Shown: in pieces, positions 11,001 to 21,372 of the stretch
Layout of the letters: every line of letters begins with the position of its first letter
How positions within the stretch are numbered: the stretch's first letter is position 1
DNA from: Trichobilharzia szidati
Taxonomy: Eukaryota; Platyhelminthes; Trematoda; Strigeidida; Schistosomatidae
Reading direction: 5' to 3'
DNA: 64,000 bases
Assembly (NCBI GenBank): GCA_944472155.2
Contig: OX235271.1
Location: 44,651,991-44,715,990 of the forward strand
The notes under the pieces: generated by a model
Databases searched by the model: none
Told to the model about the DNA's origin: nothing
Seen by the model: the letters and a program-made list of their open reading frames with translations, nothing else
Translations under genes and position numbers: made by a program

Positions 11001-14000
11001 CGTTGTGTACCTTGCATTTATGTGAGGTAGTGGTTGGTCATCGATAGCAGAAAGCCCTAAACATAGTCTTCGTTCTTCCTAGCAGTTGTCAGCAAGGCGT
11101 ACCTGCAATTTCCTTACATATTCTACCACAATCGTAGATTTCTAAACACGTTTACTTGAATTTATTTCAGATTTATTTTCCAGTTTATTGGCTCATATGG
11201 CATCCAAAAAGTTCGTTGTTTAATTCAACTGGCAAGTCATGGTAAGAAAAGTGTAATTTAGTTCAGACGATACAAGTAGAACGTGTTGATTGCCTTTCAT
11301 AGTGAAATACATACAATTCCAAATAAATGTCAAATGTTTTAAAAAATTAGGCAAGTTTCATTTGACTTAAATACATTAAAAAAATTGATAATACTTTCAC
11401 AAGTATGAAAGTCGCCTTAAGCATAATTAACATATTTTTACACCTATTCAGTGATTGTAAACGTGTCTTATACTTCCGATTAACTGTCTTGACATTGACA
11501 AGTTTTGAAAAATGTAACACTATTTCAATTGCTATTCCCTATTCATCAGTAGATGAAGGATTGATGGTGGGGAATTCAGCAAGGAAAAACTGTGCTCGTG
11601 TTCATTAGTGATACTATTGTCGAGTAAATACAAAATTTCTCTCTTAACCCAAAGGATAAATGCAGATATTAAAGTTTTTGGATGATGTGGTGAATTAACT
11701 TGAATAAAAGTAACATTATATCGTAGTAGAATTGATATGATTCGTTTTGCTTATGAACTTGAGAATAGTTTCAAACAAAATACAAAAATATTTGGCTTTG
11801 TGTTGCGCAATAGTCTATACACTAAGAGTTCAACTCATTTCCAAAGTTGCTTTTGGAGTGAGTGGTCCTTATGTTTTCGAGCGAGAATTAAAGTTTATAA
11901 GGAAATTCCTAGCAGAAAACGAAATTCCTCCATGTTTTGTAGACACGAACATATAGTTAAAACCTATGAAATGTGATTTAACGTCTCTACGTCTCTGCAT
12001 ATGAATCTTGGCTTAACTACTGGCATCCTTCGAAGAAGGATCTTGCATCCTCTGCATAGGATATTCGCTGTGGAACCATTGCAAATAGTGTCTTCTATGC
12101 AACTATTACTTTTCAGTAACACAACACCCCACAATTGACCAACTCTATGTGAGTTTATCAGTTCACCTGCTCCTCTGGAGCTAGGTATATCGGTCATTCA
12201 GCTCGTCTAAGAAAGTATCAGAATACTATTCGGAGTGGTTACGAGGAATTTGGAGTGGAGCTATAAGAAGCGCGACAGCTGAGCATCCGGTCAATGCTGG
12301 TCACCTTATTTCTACAGCCTATTCCTTCCAAAAAAATAACCTGCCTAAATCATTGGATATACACAACCCATCTGTATTGCTGAAGCTTTGGCCATCAAAA
12401 TACAAAGACCAATTCTATGTATACAAACAATATTCGTCCAGTCACGCCTTTTTCGTAGTCCTAATCCGTCTTCGCTAACTTTCATAAATACTATTCTTAA
12501 TTCGACTCTGTTTATTTTTCATTTTGTTTATTCAGTTTGTACATTCCTCCTCTGAACAATTTCCGGTGTTATCTCACTTGTCATCTTAATGTATTTATTT
12601 CAGTATAATATTTTACAGTGCTTTTCTTATCACAGCAATAACCTTGTTGCGTAATGTTTGAATGGCCTAGTAATCTTATTATTTCTACACTCTTTCTGTG
12701 AGATTTATATAATTAATGAACTATTTTGAAAAATGCATAACCAATGATTTTTTTGTCACAATTCACATTATTGTTATTAAAAATCATGTGCATATACGAC
12801 TGTGTAGCTTGATAAAAAATTCATTGGAAAGAGTCTCTTAGCTGAATAACTTGATTTGATTTTCTAAATGTCCAGTTGGGAATTCGCCATGAATAGAATA
12901 AAGATTAATCAATATTATTCATTTCTTGAGTTCCAGGTGGAGCACAAGAAGAAAGAGAAAAGATAAACTTTTAAATTTTATTTTTCTAACCATAATATCG
13001 CTGATTATTTTGAATCTTTGAATGAACTGCAGCAAAGGAATAATTTGATAAGCCTAATAGGTAATAGAGAAGATTTGTAACTCAGCTGGATGATTTGCAA
13101 TTAATATTGTTCTCTGAGCTGGTTGGTTTAGTTGCAAAGCTTTCGTCGTCCTTCTGTACAACATCTTCAGAGCAAAATTTAGCATAAAGTGAAATAATTT
13201 AAATTTCTTCATGAGTGATATAATTGCGTCTCCTGGTAACCATCTTTACAGATGAATTGACCATTTACTATTGACTTGGATTTTAAACTTTCTGGTCACC
13301 TGATTTACTTTTTTTGGTTGTTATATTTCGTCTATATTAACGTGTTTATTAATTGCATTTTCGTTTGAGTACCAAGCTTCTAGGAATTCCCTGGCACTTT
13401 TGGTGTTTCCTCTGTCTAGGATTTTGACTAAACCAACTAAACCAACCAACTCAGAGAACACTAATAATTGCAAAAGCCTAATAGGTATTTATCAAGTCGT
13501 TTTTACTACAGTCTCACTTAGATTATCATATTTTGCAAGAATAAAATCTGCTCATTGTGGCAGAGTGCAACTTGACACCAGACGACTGATTTGTTCCCGA
13601 GTACTATGAAGTAACAATTTTGACTTTTAGCCAAGCAAGCATAACTTATCACTCAAAATCAGATTAATAGAGTCGAAAATACTTCCGAATTTATTCCTCA
13701 GGTTTTATTCGCAAGAATTCGATTGATTTCGAGGTCGATAAGCTTATAAGAAGACTGCTGAAAACTATCCGGCACTGGGAAGGCATTTTGTTCTTGTTTG
13801 TGATTTCCATAGCAATCCGCGCCATCATCCGAATAATGGCCGAATGCAGGATTTTCAAGTTACGAGGGGAACAAGTTCCTCTTAAATCAATCGGGCTGAA
13901 CTCAATAGCCTGTCAAGTCTGAAATTTATCATTTCGCGATTTAGTGATAGAAACATGTAGGGTTTCTGATTGTTAAACTGATTCTGCCATACGAGTGGCA

Positions 14001-17000
14001 CAATTCACTTAATTCAGACTGATTCGACTGTCTGAGCTTAGTCAAACTAGCCATATATCGGCCATTTGGAGTTTAGATAACTCTGAACTGGCTCGCAAAA
14101 TCTGCTGTGGTTTCCAGCTACTCATCAATCAATAATGTATGCCATCGTGCAATGTTTGGATTCTCAGCACTTTTACTGTAGGCATTATGCGGATCTCGTT
14201 GCATCTAACTGGCAGTGATCTTAATTAAAAAAACATAATGTTCTCTCTGTTTCTCCAACCAGTTATATTATATTTTACTGTTTTGCCCTATTCCACCCTG
14301 CACGTATACCTGATGGTAAATTCTGAGTGAGTTTGTAGTTTCACTTGTTAATTAACCCAATTACATCTGTCCTAGATATTCTGCAAAGCCATTCTGATAT
14401 TTATTTATTTAATAATAATACCGAGAAATCCTGAGGTTTATTATTCACCCTAAAACTTATCCGCTTGAGATATAAAACGAAGTTTTCATTCAGAAAATAC
14501 CGTTGTAAAGTAAGTTATTTGCTGAAATCTTTATTCTTAATATAACTTCTACAAATTAGAGAGGTTTGTTATTCTGTTTTCGCCTTGATGATTTATACAA
14601 TTTGAAAAGAGTAAACCTTCGACAAGTGAAATATTGTCACTATTTGCTTAGTCGACTCCCTAGTATTATAAATGGGTCTAAAAAATGTCTTTAGCTTTTT
14701 TTTTCTGATTGATTCTTCTGTCATACAACCTGTTAACAGCAAAAGTAATTGTGTTTTTACCACGTATTCTAGATAAACATCTTGTCAAGAAAATCCAAAA
14801 AAGGAAAATTGGGAAAAACATGTAATCATAGACGATTAACTATTCTATGGATATCATCTGTAAATTTTACTGTTTCGATGTCGGTTAAATTAGGTGAGTC
14901 AGTTATTATTAACTTTTTAAAAATATAGTTTTCTGCAGTGTTTTTGTTTAAGTGAATGGAGGTAGCAGATAGATGTATTCCAAAAGCTGTGAAGCAATCC
15001 GCTTTCACTTTACGATATTTGCTGATTGACTTACTGAGGTGCTATTTGGTTTAGAGTTTTCTACATGATTAGAGCGCTAACTGGATCCGCTGTTTAACTG
15101 TTCCACAAAATTATTTCTTTAGTCTTGTTAAACTCATTACTTAAGGCACACTTAAGCATTCTATGTATTTCATGTCGTAATATCTTTCAAACTGTTCTGA
15201 CCGCTGTAAAAAGACTCAAAGTGTATGAAGAAGTGTCTGAAACTTTACTCAAATAAAAAATAACTGAAAAAAAACTTACCGAGAGTTTCATTTCTCTGCC
15301 TCATATCCTCCTGAAGCTCAGTGGTCTTATCCATTACATTATCGTTATTTGTTGTTTCGTTATGCTTCGATTTAGTGACCTAGATAAAAGGGTCAGAGGT
15401 TGAACAAAATGGAAAAAGGTATGTCTTTTATAAATTGAAAGTTGTCAGATTCTTTTAATTCGTAGAAATGTTAGCCTAAGACTAGGAATTGATGTCTATG
15501 TTTTCTCTGACTTGTTGTTAAGGTAATGAGATACCGATACTGATAACTTTGCAACTAGATGTTACCTCAATAGGTTTTTAAAGATAAATTTAGCTTATAA
15601 AAGTGGAAAAACTTAAAATTCTAAAAGCACCACTACTGTCTTTCTTCAGTCCTACTTCGAACTTTTAATGAGAATGATTAACAGAATGATTCTTTGCCAT
15701 CTGTCCTAATTTCGGTCTCATAAATATTGAAAAACATCCAGTGAAGCGCATAGTATTACTATCCACTTTGATATAGGATATTTTTATCACAAATTTCAAC
15801 CATGACGAGAATATAGATCAAAATAGTAACCTGATATTCATTCTTAATCTCTGAATTTTTATTTTAACTGTAGATTAACTTGATACACTTACTGCACTTG
15901 GCATTTTATGTTCATTCATCCTCATATGGATGAACTTGACACAAGTGAATAATGTCTCGAGAAGTTTATGAACAGACAGTTAAAATGAATGTAATTTAAT
16001 AAGTCTCTTCAAAAGAAGTGGTCTCATGGTCAAGTAAAGTGATTTCTAGTTATGACTTTTTTGATTGAAAACACCTAAAACATAGAACACCGTTTGCTCA
16101 GAAAGACTGATATCTGTTCTATTTATTTTGCGCGCGGATGGAACTGTTTACATACCGTTTATCAAGGAGATTTGTGAAGGCTTGTAACTTACGTTAATAT
16201 GATTTCGAATAGAAATAGAAGACTGAAGCATTGAGTTATCACTACAAATTGCGACGAAACAATAAAAAGAAGCATTTTGTCTGATTCGTGTAACCTATTT
16301 ACCACAATACATTTTGTAAATTTTGATCGCACACTTACTTGTCATTTTTGTAAAGAAAATTAACGAGGATGTTAAGTGACAACTGGGTCACAACGTTAGT
16401 CCATGGTTCGAAATTTAACAGCTTAGATATAGAAAACTCCTGGTCTTTGAAACTTGATCACAAAGTCAAGTACGGAGTATAAACAAATAGTCTTTGGACA
16501 TATGAGACTAATTCAAGCCTTTATGAGACCCGGATTTCAAAATGTTTGTGTAATCAAAATATATTAAATACATACATGTTTAATATGCATTTATACCTTA
16601 GCACTAGTTCTAAGAGGACCACGGTCAGTTTTATTTTCAAAACCTATTTCATACAACACTGGACTTCGTTTAGTGATCCCGTTTTAAAACCAAAGATTAC
16701 TTACATAATAACATTTTCACCTTTTTTTCTCACATATATCTCTTCTGCGATTCTGAACCGTGAGTTAACACTCCGATCTATATCGGTGCAATTCTGACCC
16801 TTCATATTCTGTCTAATTTTATTTATCGATTTTGATCACGAATCAACTTCATTTAGAGGACCATTGAAAAATACGGAGTACTGAAACCTTCAGGTTACGA
16901 GATCCACCTCGTTCACCACTCACCACCTGGACCCGTTAATTCTAACTCCTGTAAGTTCTCGATTTTATCGCAATGTCATTGGTGAGTATTTGTCCTCGAG

Positions 17001-17771
17001 ACCAACTTGGTCATGACTTCTCACTCGAACCCCTGGTAACTCGTCCTGTAGTTCTGCCTCCAGCGGCTGAATGGTTAGCAAGCTTGGCCTCGTAACCTGA
17101 AGGTCCTAGGTTTGATTATTGGTAGGGTAGTGGATGAGTGATACTGAAGAGTACGAAGCTAGAGAGGAACATTTACCCAGTACTCCCCGATTTTCAATGG
17201 TTCTTTATATGATGTTCTTGTTTTATCGTGGCTTCTGACTGAGGATTTTGATATGGCAAACGTTTTCATGATTCAGTGGAATCTAAAATGGTGTTTAATG
17301 ATTGCCATATTCTTCAAACTCTAAAATCTTTGGTTGTTTCATGTTTTAAAATACAGTATGCACTAATACGCTGCATCAGAAAGTGTTTGCAATCATCACT
17401 GTGGCGGTTAGTGTATGAAAATATTTTGAAATGTTTTTACAGTAGGAATAAGCTGTTTCAAACTTTAGTGCTTGCTGATAAGACACATTCCAGTCTCACA
17501 GCAGGAATTTTAATATCCAGTAGACAAATTCCAACAGCCTTTAAGTAATGGAGAATGAAATTTTAATTCCGTCATAGAATAATTCTATTTGATAAAAATA
17601 CATTAATACAGTATTCTTTATAAATGATGCTTTGGGCACAATTTATTGCTTATAATCATTTCACGATACTTATATATCAATAAGAAGAACATGCATAACA
17701 CTTACCTGAAATGAATTTGCTTTTGTCTCAGCATAAAATATATAACGACTGATAAAAACAATGAAGATCAT
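7867..17771 (-). CDS. Secreted or membrane laminin-G domain protein, neurexin-like, 5' part of gene (four exons)
   Basis: The assembled minus-strand CDS is 17771-17706, 15379-15280, 10278-9846, 8062-7867: 795 bases, 265 codons. Junction phases agree throughout (0, then G|AT, then AG|A). Residues 1-15 form a signal peptide, 16-108 a linker rich in N, T, S and Q with NET, NST and NAS glycosylation sequons, and 109-265 a laminin-G/LNS domain. Family landmarks are FHLQFRFRTSQENGLLLF, WHHVELSR and LNDPLYIGGVP. The usual closing Gly-Cys would start the next exon, which I could not find in 1-7860. An LNS domain soon after the signal peptide suggests a neurexin-like adhesion protein, but other laminin-G proteins are possible. 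A tatatata at about 17963-17971 could serve as a TATA box, though this is weak. Confidence 0.75.
8083..9174. other. Intron 3 of the laminin-G gene, lower part
   Basis: AT-rich intronic DNA with no recognisable repeat head or ORF. The upper part of the intron holds the solo LTR and SINE listed separately. Confidence 0.5.
9175..9478 (+). mobile_element. Solo LTR with CTAG target duplication
   Basis: This 304 bp unit starts TGTGGTGA and ends TTGTTACA, the TG...CA ends of an LTR. It is flanked by the 4 bp direct repeat ctag (9171-9174, 9479-9482). Inside are a TATA-like tataaata at about 9414 and an aataaa-like polyadenylation signal in ccttaataaatgatctgttg. The diverged copy at 24568-24831 has the same termini and internal order. 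No coding region accompanies either copy, so both are solo LTRs left by recombination. The superfamily is not determined. Confidence 0.7.
9490..9717 (-). repeat. tRNA-derived SINE with RTE-like tail, minus strand, best copy
   Basis: The minus-strand head at 9717-9645 has GGTGGCATAGTGGTTAGGA (A box) and GGTTCGATCC (B box). The ends gcgtcgg/ccgacgc form a 7 bp acceptor-like stem, and CCGGGG/CCCCGG forms a T-arm-like stem. The anticodon region is instead a palindrome, gaccatgcacatggtc, so it is not a working tRNA. A body follows. The tail tgaagccctatgttccactg, then ggaac and an A run, resembles the 3' end of the RTE LINE at 5.9 kb. It lies in intron 3 of the laminin-G gene, on the gene's own strand. 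Confidence 0.8.
9846..10278 (-). CDS. Laminin-G gene exon 3: linker and first two thirds of the LamG domain
   Basis: A 433-base exon open in one frame. The acceptor ends AAAATTTAG| after a T-rich tract; the donor is TCGAG|GTAAGT at 9845-9840. It encodes a Ser/Thr/Gln-rich linker and then a laminin-G fold: QIHYITFKQADCYLC, FHLQFRFRTSQENGLLLF, DFLAFELMKGYLHFVFD and NWHHVELS. The WHHV strand and the GLLLF strand are strong family signatures. It ends AG|, completed by A in exon 4 to give Arg. Confidence 0.85.
10840..11118 (-). repeat. Possible diverged SINE copy
   Basis: Shares short phrases with the SINE at 248-432 (gtgctgcag near 10845; gcaaggcgtacctgcaa near 11095), but the boxes are too eroded to define a head. 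It is inside intron 2 of the laminin-G gene. Limits are rough. Confidence 0.3.
11750..12480 (+). pseudogene. Penelope-like element remnant, linker and GIY-YIG endonuclease
   Basis: The plus-strand reading gives KFIRKFLAENEIPPCFVDTN near 11905-11955, matching the NGFPPRFIDKN linker of family A copies. Near 12160-12230 a decayed endonuclease start reads TCSSGARYIGHSARL. Stops and frameshifts break every frame, and the C-terminal part is legible only in pieces to about 12470. It sits in intron 2 of the laminin-G gene, antisense to it. Confidence 0.65.
12481..13050. other. Intron 2, no further feature
   Basis: AT-rich intronic sequence without a recognised repeat or ORF. Confidence 0.45.
13051..13487 (-). 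mobile_element. Short fold-back insertion with 13 bp target duplication and hammerhead-like motif
   Basis: The direct repeat agcctaataggta lies at 13051-13063 and 13475-13487 and brackets a 411 bp insertion. Inside, imperfect inverted repeats at 13096-13132 and 13436-13472 share gagaac and accaacca or their complements. Next to the left arm, on the minus strand (13172-13138), is a hammerhead-like stretch. It reads CTGAAGATGTTGT, then ACGACGAAAGC, with GTTGT pairing ACGAC as stem II ahead of GAAA. It has no ORF. I interpret it as a non-autonomous, PLE-type insertion in intron 2 of the laminin-G gene. Confidence 0.6.
13488..15279. other. Intron 2, upper part
   Basis: AT-rich. A 60-codon minus-strand frame at 14826-15008 has no suitable splice sites or family match, so I do not count it as an exon. 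Confidence 0.45.
15280..15379 (-). CDS. Laminin-G gene exon 2: polar linker
   Basis: A 100-base exon too short for ordinary ORF scanning. The acceptor is CCCTTTTATCTAG| and the donor CTCG|GTAAGT. Read in phase 0 it is open throughout and encodes 33 polar residues, including SKHNETTNNDNV and a likely N-glycosylation site (NET). It ends one base into a codon completed by AT at the start of exon 3 (Asp). The 5.0 kb intron below it contains a PLE remnant and the fold-back insertion at 13064-13474. Confidence 0.65.
15380..16854. other. Intron 1 of the laminin-G gene, lower part
   Basis: AT-rich, no repeat or exon recognised. Confidence 0.45.
16855..17046 (-). repeat. Smα-like SINE, minus strand, hammerhead deleted
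   Basis: Starts with the family 3' phrase gaggaccattgaaaaatacg and ggagtactgaa, then jumps directly to the tRNA-like head (ccttcaggttacgag). The segment carrying the ribozyme-like core in other copies is missing. The 5' part includes caatgtcattggtgagtatt, as in other minus copies. It forms a divergent pair with the next feature, inside intron 1. Confidence 0.55.
17047..17215 (+). repeat. Smα-like SINE, plus strand
   Basis: A plus-strand head with cagcggctgaatggttagc and tcgtaacctgaaggtcctag, a weakened B box (gtttgattattgg), and the 3' phrase actccccgattttcaatggt. The ribozyme-like region around 17120-17160 is eroded beyond a recognisable core. Confidence 0.55.
17706..17771 (-). CDS. Laminin-G gene exon 1: start codon and signal peptide
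   Basis: The ATG at 17771-17769 is the first after an in-frame TAA 36-39 bases upstream. It opens 22 codons, MIFIVFISRYIFYAET and then KANSFQ, with a hydrophobic core typical of a short signal peptide. The exon ends TTTCAG|GTAAGT (donor at 17705-17700), phase 0, matching exon 2. The 5' UTR and promoter were not delimited. Confidence 0.65.
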
Positions 17772-18399
17772 ATCATTAGTCTGACAGATATACGAAGCAG
17801 TGTGGTAGCATTACGAGTGTTGATTTCTCAAGTAAATTGAACTATACTGCAAAGTGATTCCATTCAGGATCTTTGATGAAAGTCTGTTTCTTCCTGTTTC
17901 AGTAAGTGTCAACTAAAAGAAAGCAAATTAAAGGCATTGAACAGGATAGATTGTCTCACAACTATATATATTGACAAACAAAACACGTTTGATTATTGCT
18001 GTTAAGAAGTTACTTGGACGACCTATTCAGGTATGCTTTGGTTGTATCATGTCTTTAAAGAATATTTCCATTACTCTCTCTAATGCAAATGAGTACTTGA
18101 TTATTGAAGTTCGCAGACATCTTTCAAGCTGATCACAATCTCGTACGAACATGTAATACTGATAAAACTGATGAAAAACACTTCAAATTTATATATCTAA
18201 ATTCAACCACGCACTGCTCACAGAAACAATGTCAGAGAAGTTTCGAAAGAAGAATTCGGGGAACTGCAGTCATCACTATGAGGGAAAGTCAGTCAACCGT
18301 CTTACAGTTTATACTGAAGCACACACGACTGGAGGCTTACAGGTCGAGTCATACTGTTGTCTGGCAGTCAGTTTATAGTACCTTGAGGCTATGGAAAGG
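17772..18399. promoter_or_regulatory. Upstream region of the laminin-G gene
   Basis: This is the presumed 5' flank of the minus-strand gene starting at 17771. The only promoter-like sign is tatatata at 17963-17971, about 190 bases upstream of the ATG. The transcription start is unknown. Confidence 0.2.
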
Positions 18400-18605
18400 T
18401 AAATCGGTGGCACAGTGGTTAGGAATCTCGCCAACCATGCACATGGTCCGGGGTTCGATCCCCTGCCGGCGCACACCCGATATCTATGGTCGGCCTGAAT
18501 TTGGGCTACCGATATCCATCCTGAAAATTCCACACTTGTACTGAAAATACGGTGTGGAATCAAGCTGTAAATCAAAAAAAATAAAATAAAATAAGTAAAA
18601 TAATA
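18400..18605 (+). repeat. tRNA-derived SINE with A-rich tail, second subtype
   Basis: The head at 18403-18475 has GGTGGCACAGTGGTTAGGA (A box) and GGGTTCGATCCCC (B box) and resembles the 9.5 kb SINE head. The body differs: it has a gtgtggaa-type stem (attccacac / gtgtggaat) and ends in an A-rich tail, aaaaaaaataaaataaaat. The same head joined to a different tail suggests a separate subfamily that may use another LINE partner. Confidence 0.65.
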
Positions 18606-19619
18606 TACAAAAACCGTTGGCATTAAAACTTGTCATGTAATGGATTAAATCAAGTGGTGGGGATTTCTTATCGGCACTTATTGAAGACTTTCATTAAATG
18701 TAAACAGAGAGTAAACGACCGGCCCCAGTTAGCTGCCTTCTCCTCTCTGAGGTCATGTAAAACCAGTTTCCTTTCTACTTCAGGTATTCCAAGAGGGAAA
18801 TATCCCCCACAGCTATAACAACTGACAAGTATCAATCAACTAAATGCTTTTATTATTACATAAAATGTCTTCCGTTTTACACATACGTTTCTCACCTTTT
18901 TGCCTTCCTCAAACTATGTCTAATATCGAAGCTAACGTTTTCTATTTAACAGCTTCTTCTCTCCATCCCCTGATAATTTCTAATGAACTATGCAACCAAA
19001 ACCACTCTCTGAACTTTCCTTAAAACCACAAAGTCAATTTCGTGAACCTAAGAAATTCGCCCTAAAATGCTAGAAGATTTTATAGTTAGTTATTTTGAAA
19101 TTAGTTGTTGGAAGATATTTTAGACTTTACAACACAAATTTGCTGATTGACTGGATTTCAGTGAATGCCACTCTAAATGTTTTCCGTCTAAATGCACCTA
19201 TAAGGATAAAATTCAACTGTACATCGGTGAAATGCAGTGAATTTATCATTTGTTATAGTTGTAGGGCACTACGAAGAATAAAATGTACCGAGTCACGTAA
19301 ATTACCAGCAGTTAGTTGTCACACTATTCCGCAATCAATTATCAAAGTTAATTTCACTATGCATCATTGTGTAGCGTATTTACATTGAAGTAGTCGACGG
19401 TTCGTGACATTTCTGAATTTATCCCTTGAAATTCACAATGTCATATTTGTCTGTGTCTTTCTAAATCTATATAATACACCAAATGTTCTACTGACATTTA
19501 TATTTGATATTTCCAGAGATGTGCACATAAATAACTCTTAAAACCCAACTTTCATTCTTATATCAATACCTGAAGTACTTTAATTTGGTACTGTTATTTA
19601 CTAAGTCAAAAAGTTAAGA
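18606..19619. other. No gene recognised
   Basis: AT-rich; a 97-codon frame at 19095-19388 shows no recognisable domain. Confidence 0.4.
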
Positions 19620-19946
19620 GATGTAGTTGATCGTAGGGAATAAAAAGACAGTTGCAGCGAAGAAAATTTTCTTTTCGACGAAGTCACCATCTAGGCTGTA
19701 CATTCGTGTATTTATATCAAATGGATTGGAAAGTTCCAGAATAATTTCCGGTTAAGGGTCAAATTAATAAAAATTACAATTAGGAATTAGAATGTCATAA
19801 TAAACAGGGGGACGGGTAAAACTCAAACAAAGTAGCATAATAACTAAGAAGATTGACATTGTGCAATTGGGGGTTAGAAATATAGAAATAACAAAATCAA
19901 CAGGATGTTTGGATAAAAAATATTGCAACTAATGATGCAGTTGAGT
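19620..19946 (-). mobile_element. PLE family A 3' UTR fragment with hammerhead-like motif
   Basis: Near-identical to the 3' UTR of the family A element at 1.69-1.97 kb, including aataaaaagacagttgcagc and ataaacagggggacgggtaa. It carries the same hammerhead-like stretch at 19671-19696 on the minus strand. It is an insertion of only the last 300 bases, that is, strongly 5'-truncated. Its flanks gatgtagttga (19620-19630) and gatgcagttga (19936-19946) look like a target-site duplication with one change. Confidence 0.75.
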
Positions 19947-20261
19947 ATATACATAGTTATCCACTGAATTAAATTACTTTGCGAATCATTTGTTGCATAG
20001 CTGATGCACTCTGCTACCGAAAATGCGGCATGGTGAGTCATATTTTATCCTGTGATGATATAATTGTCTGAAATAATTAAATGAAGTACGAAAGTTTGTT
20101 TTTACCATTCGAAAGCTGAGTATTTGTAAAGGTATTTCACCAGTGAGCTCAAAAATTATTTTCTTATTTAGAATCGACAGTAGTCAACGTGATTTCCCTT
20201 CATGCTTAACGCATGTGCTGTTTATTTATTATCAGGCATACGTTTTATTTCAAACTTTAAC

Positions 20262-20460
20262 TTATGAAAGGAGTGTCAGTGGTGCAGTGGTAGAACGCTC
20301 GTTAGCCACGTATGTGACCTGGGGTTGGATCCCAGGATCCTGGATTCCACTGCCAGTCACCATTCACCAATTTACATCAAGACAAATAGTCAGACAATAT
20401 CGGAGCATCTGCACAAGGAGCCAACATGTTAACCTGAGGCTGCGCACTTTGATCCAACCA
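20262..20460 (+). repeat. tRNA-derived SINE, third type
   Basis: The head reads GTGGTGCAGTGGTAGAACGC (A box) and GGGGTTGGATCCC (B box), unlike the other two SINE heads. The segment is followed by ccactgccagtcaccattca and a further 100 bases without a clear tail. It is the only copy in the window, so its 3' limit is a guess. Confidence 0.5.
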
Positions 20461-21174
20461 GTGAAAGTCCGAAATGATTTAAATATTTCTCCATTAAGTT
20501 ATAATAAATTAAATTTAGAAATATTTTCAAACAGGAGAAATACAGTAAAGTAATGACTTCTTCCATGCTATTGAGGTACTTTTCTCAACTACTGCAAACC
20601 AAATATTGTTGTGCACAAACATTTGACCATCGTCTTTTGGAGAAGTCAAGTCCTATTCATTCATTATGTAGAGAATAATGACTCTTTACTTATAATTACT
20701 GCCGTTTTACAATATAGAACGTGCATCATCCAATATCACCAATTTATAACTTTTCTTACTAACAAAATGATGAAGTGTACTGACCACAGCTGTTCACTAT
20801 AATCAAAAACTAAGAAGTTATTTGGTTGGTGGCAGCATGTCGCAGAATCTGGAATGCACATTTTGTCCTATTCTTGACAAATAAGGCAAATGTGCCAGCA
20901 TCTTCACGAAATAATAGTATCCTTTTCGAGACTCAAACCTGATAAGTAAGAATTTCAAACAGTAATTCTACCTATCTACTTCTTATCTGTTAATTCGAAT
21001 AATTTACGGTGGTGAAGAAATCAACTTTCGAGAAAGCGAATTCTCCAGAATTGCAACATCAAATAAAGTACAACCCAAATAATTTTCGAAGAATTCAAAT
21101 TATTTTTATTAATCACATACAAACTAATTATTCTTGAATATATATTTCATGGATAGTTATATTACCCATGTATT
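20461..21174. other. No gene recognised
   Basis: AT-rich spacer without a supported feature. Confidence 0.4.
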
Positions 21175-21372
21175 GATGATCAGTACATTGGTGGTTCAGT
21201 CCCGGCCGACTCACTCCTTTACCTTCCTTAGCCGGTTATAATAACTACAAAAAGGGGAGGTTGTGCATGGGGATAGCAACCTCATCGCGTAAAAAACACC
21301 ATTCCTAACGAGACGACAAACCTCTAGCTTGAAGCCCTATGTTCCACTGGGAACGCAAAGAGGAAAAAAAAT
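21175..21372 (+). repeat. tRNA-derived SINE with RTE-like tail, head truncated
   Basis: Retains the end of the head (tcagtcccggccgactcact), a body with ttagccgg and ggggatagcaacctcat, and the tail gaagccctatgttccactgg, aacgcaaagagg and an A run. It is the plus-strand counterpart of the 9490-9717 copy. Confidence 0.7.

Noticed and set aside
14826..15008. Extra exon of the laminin-G gene
   Set aside because: It lies between exons 2 and 3, which already join in phase, and no consensus donor or acceptor borders it.
18104..18544. 146-codon plus-strand ORF as a gene
   Set aside because: Its second half is the SINE head read in one frame, and no start context or homologous domain is visible.
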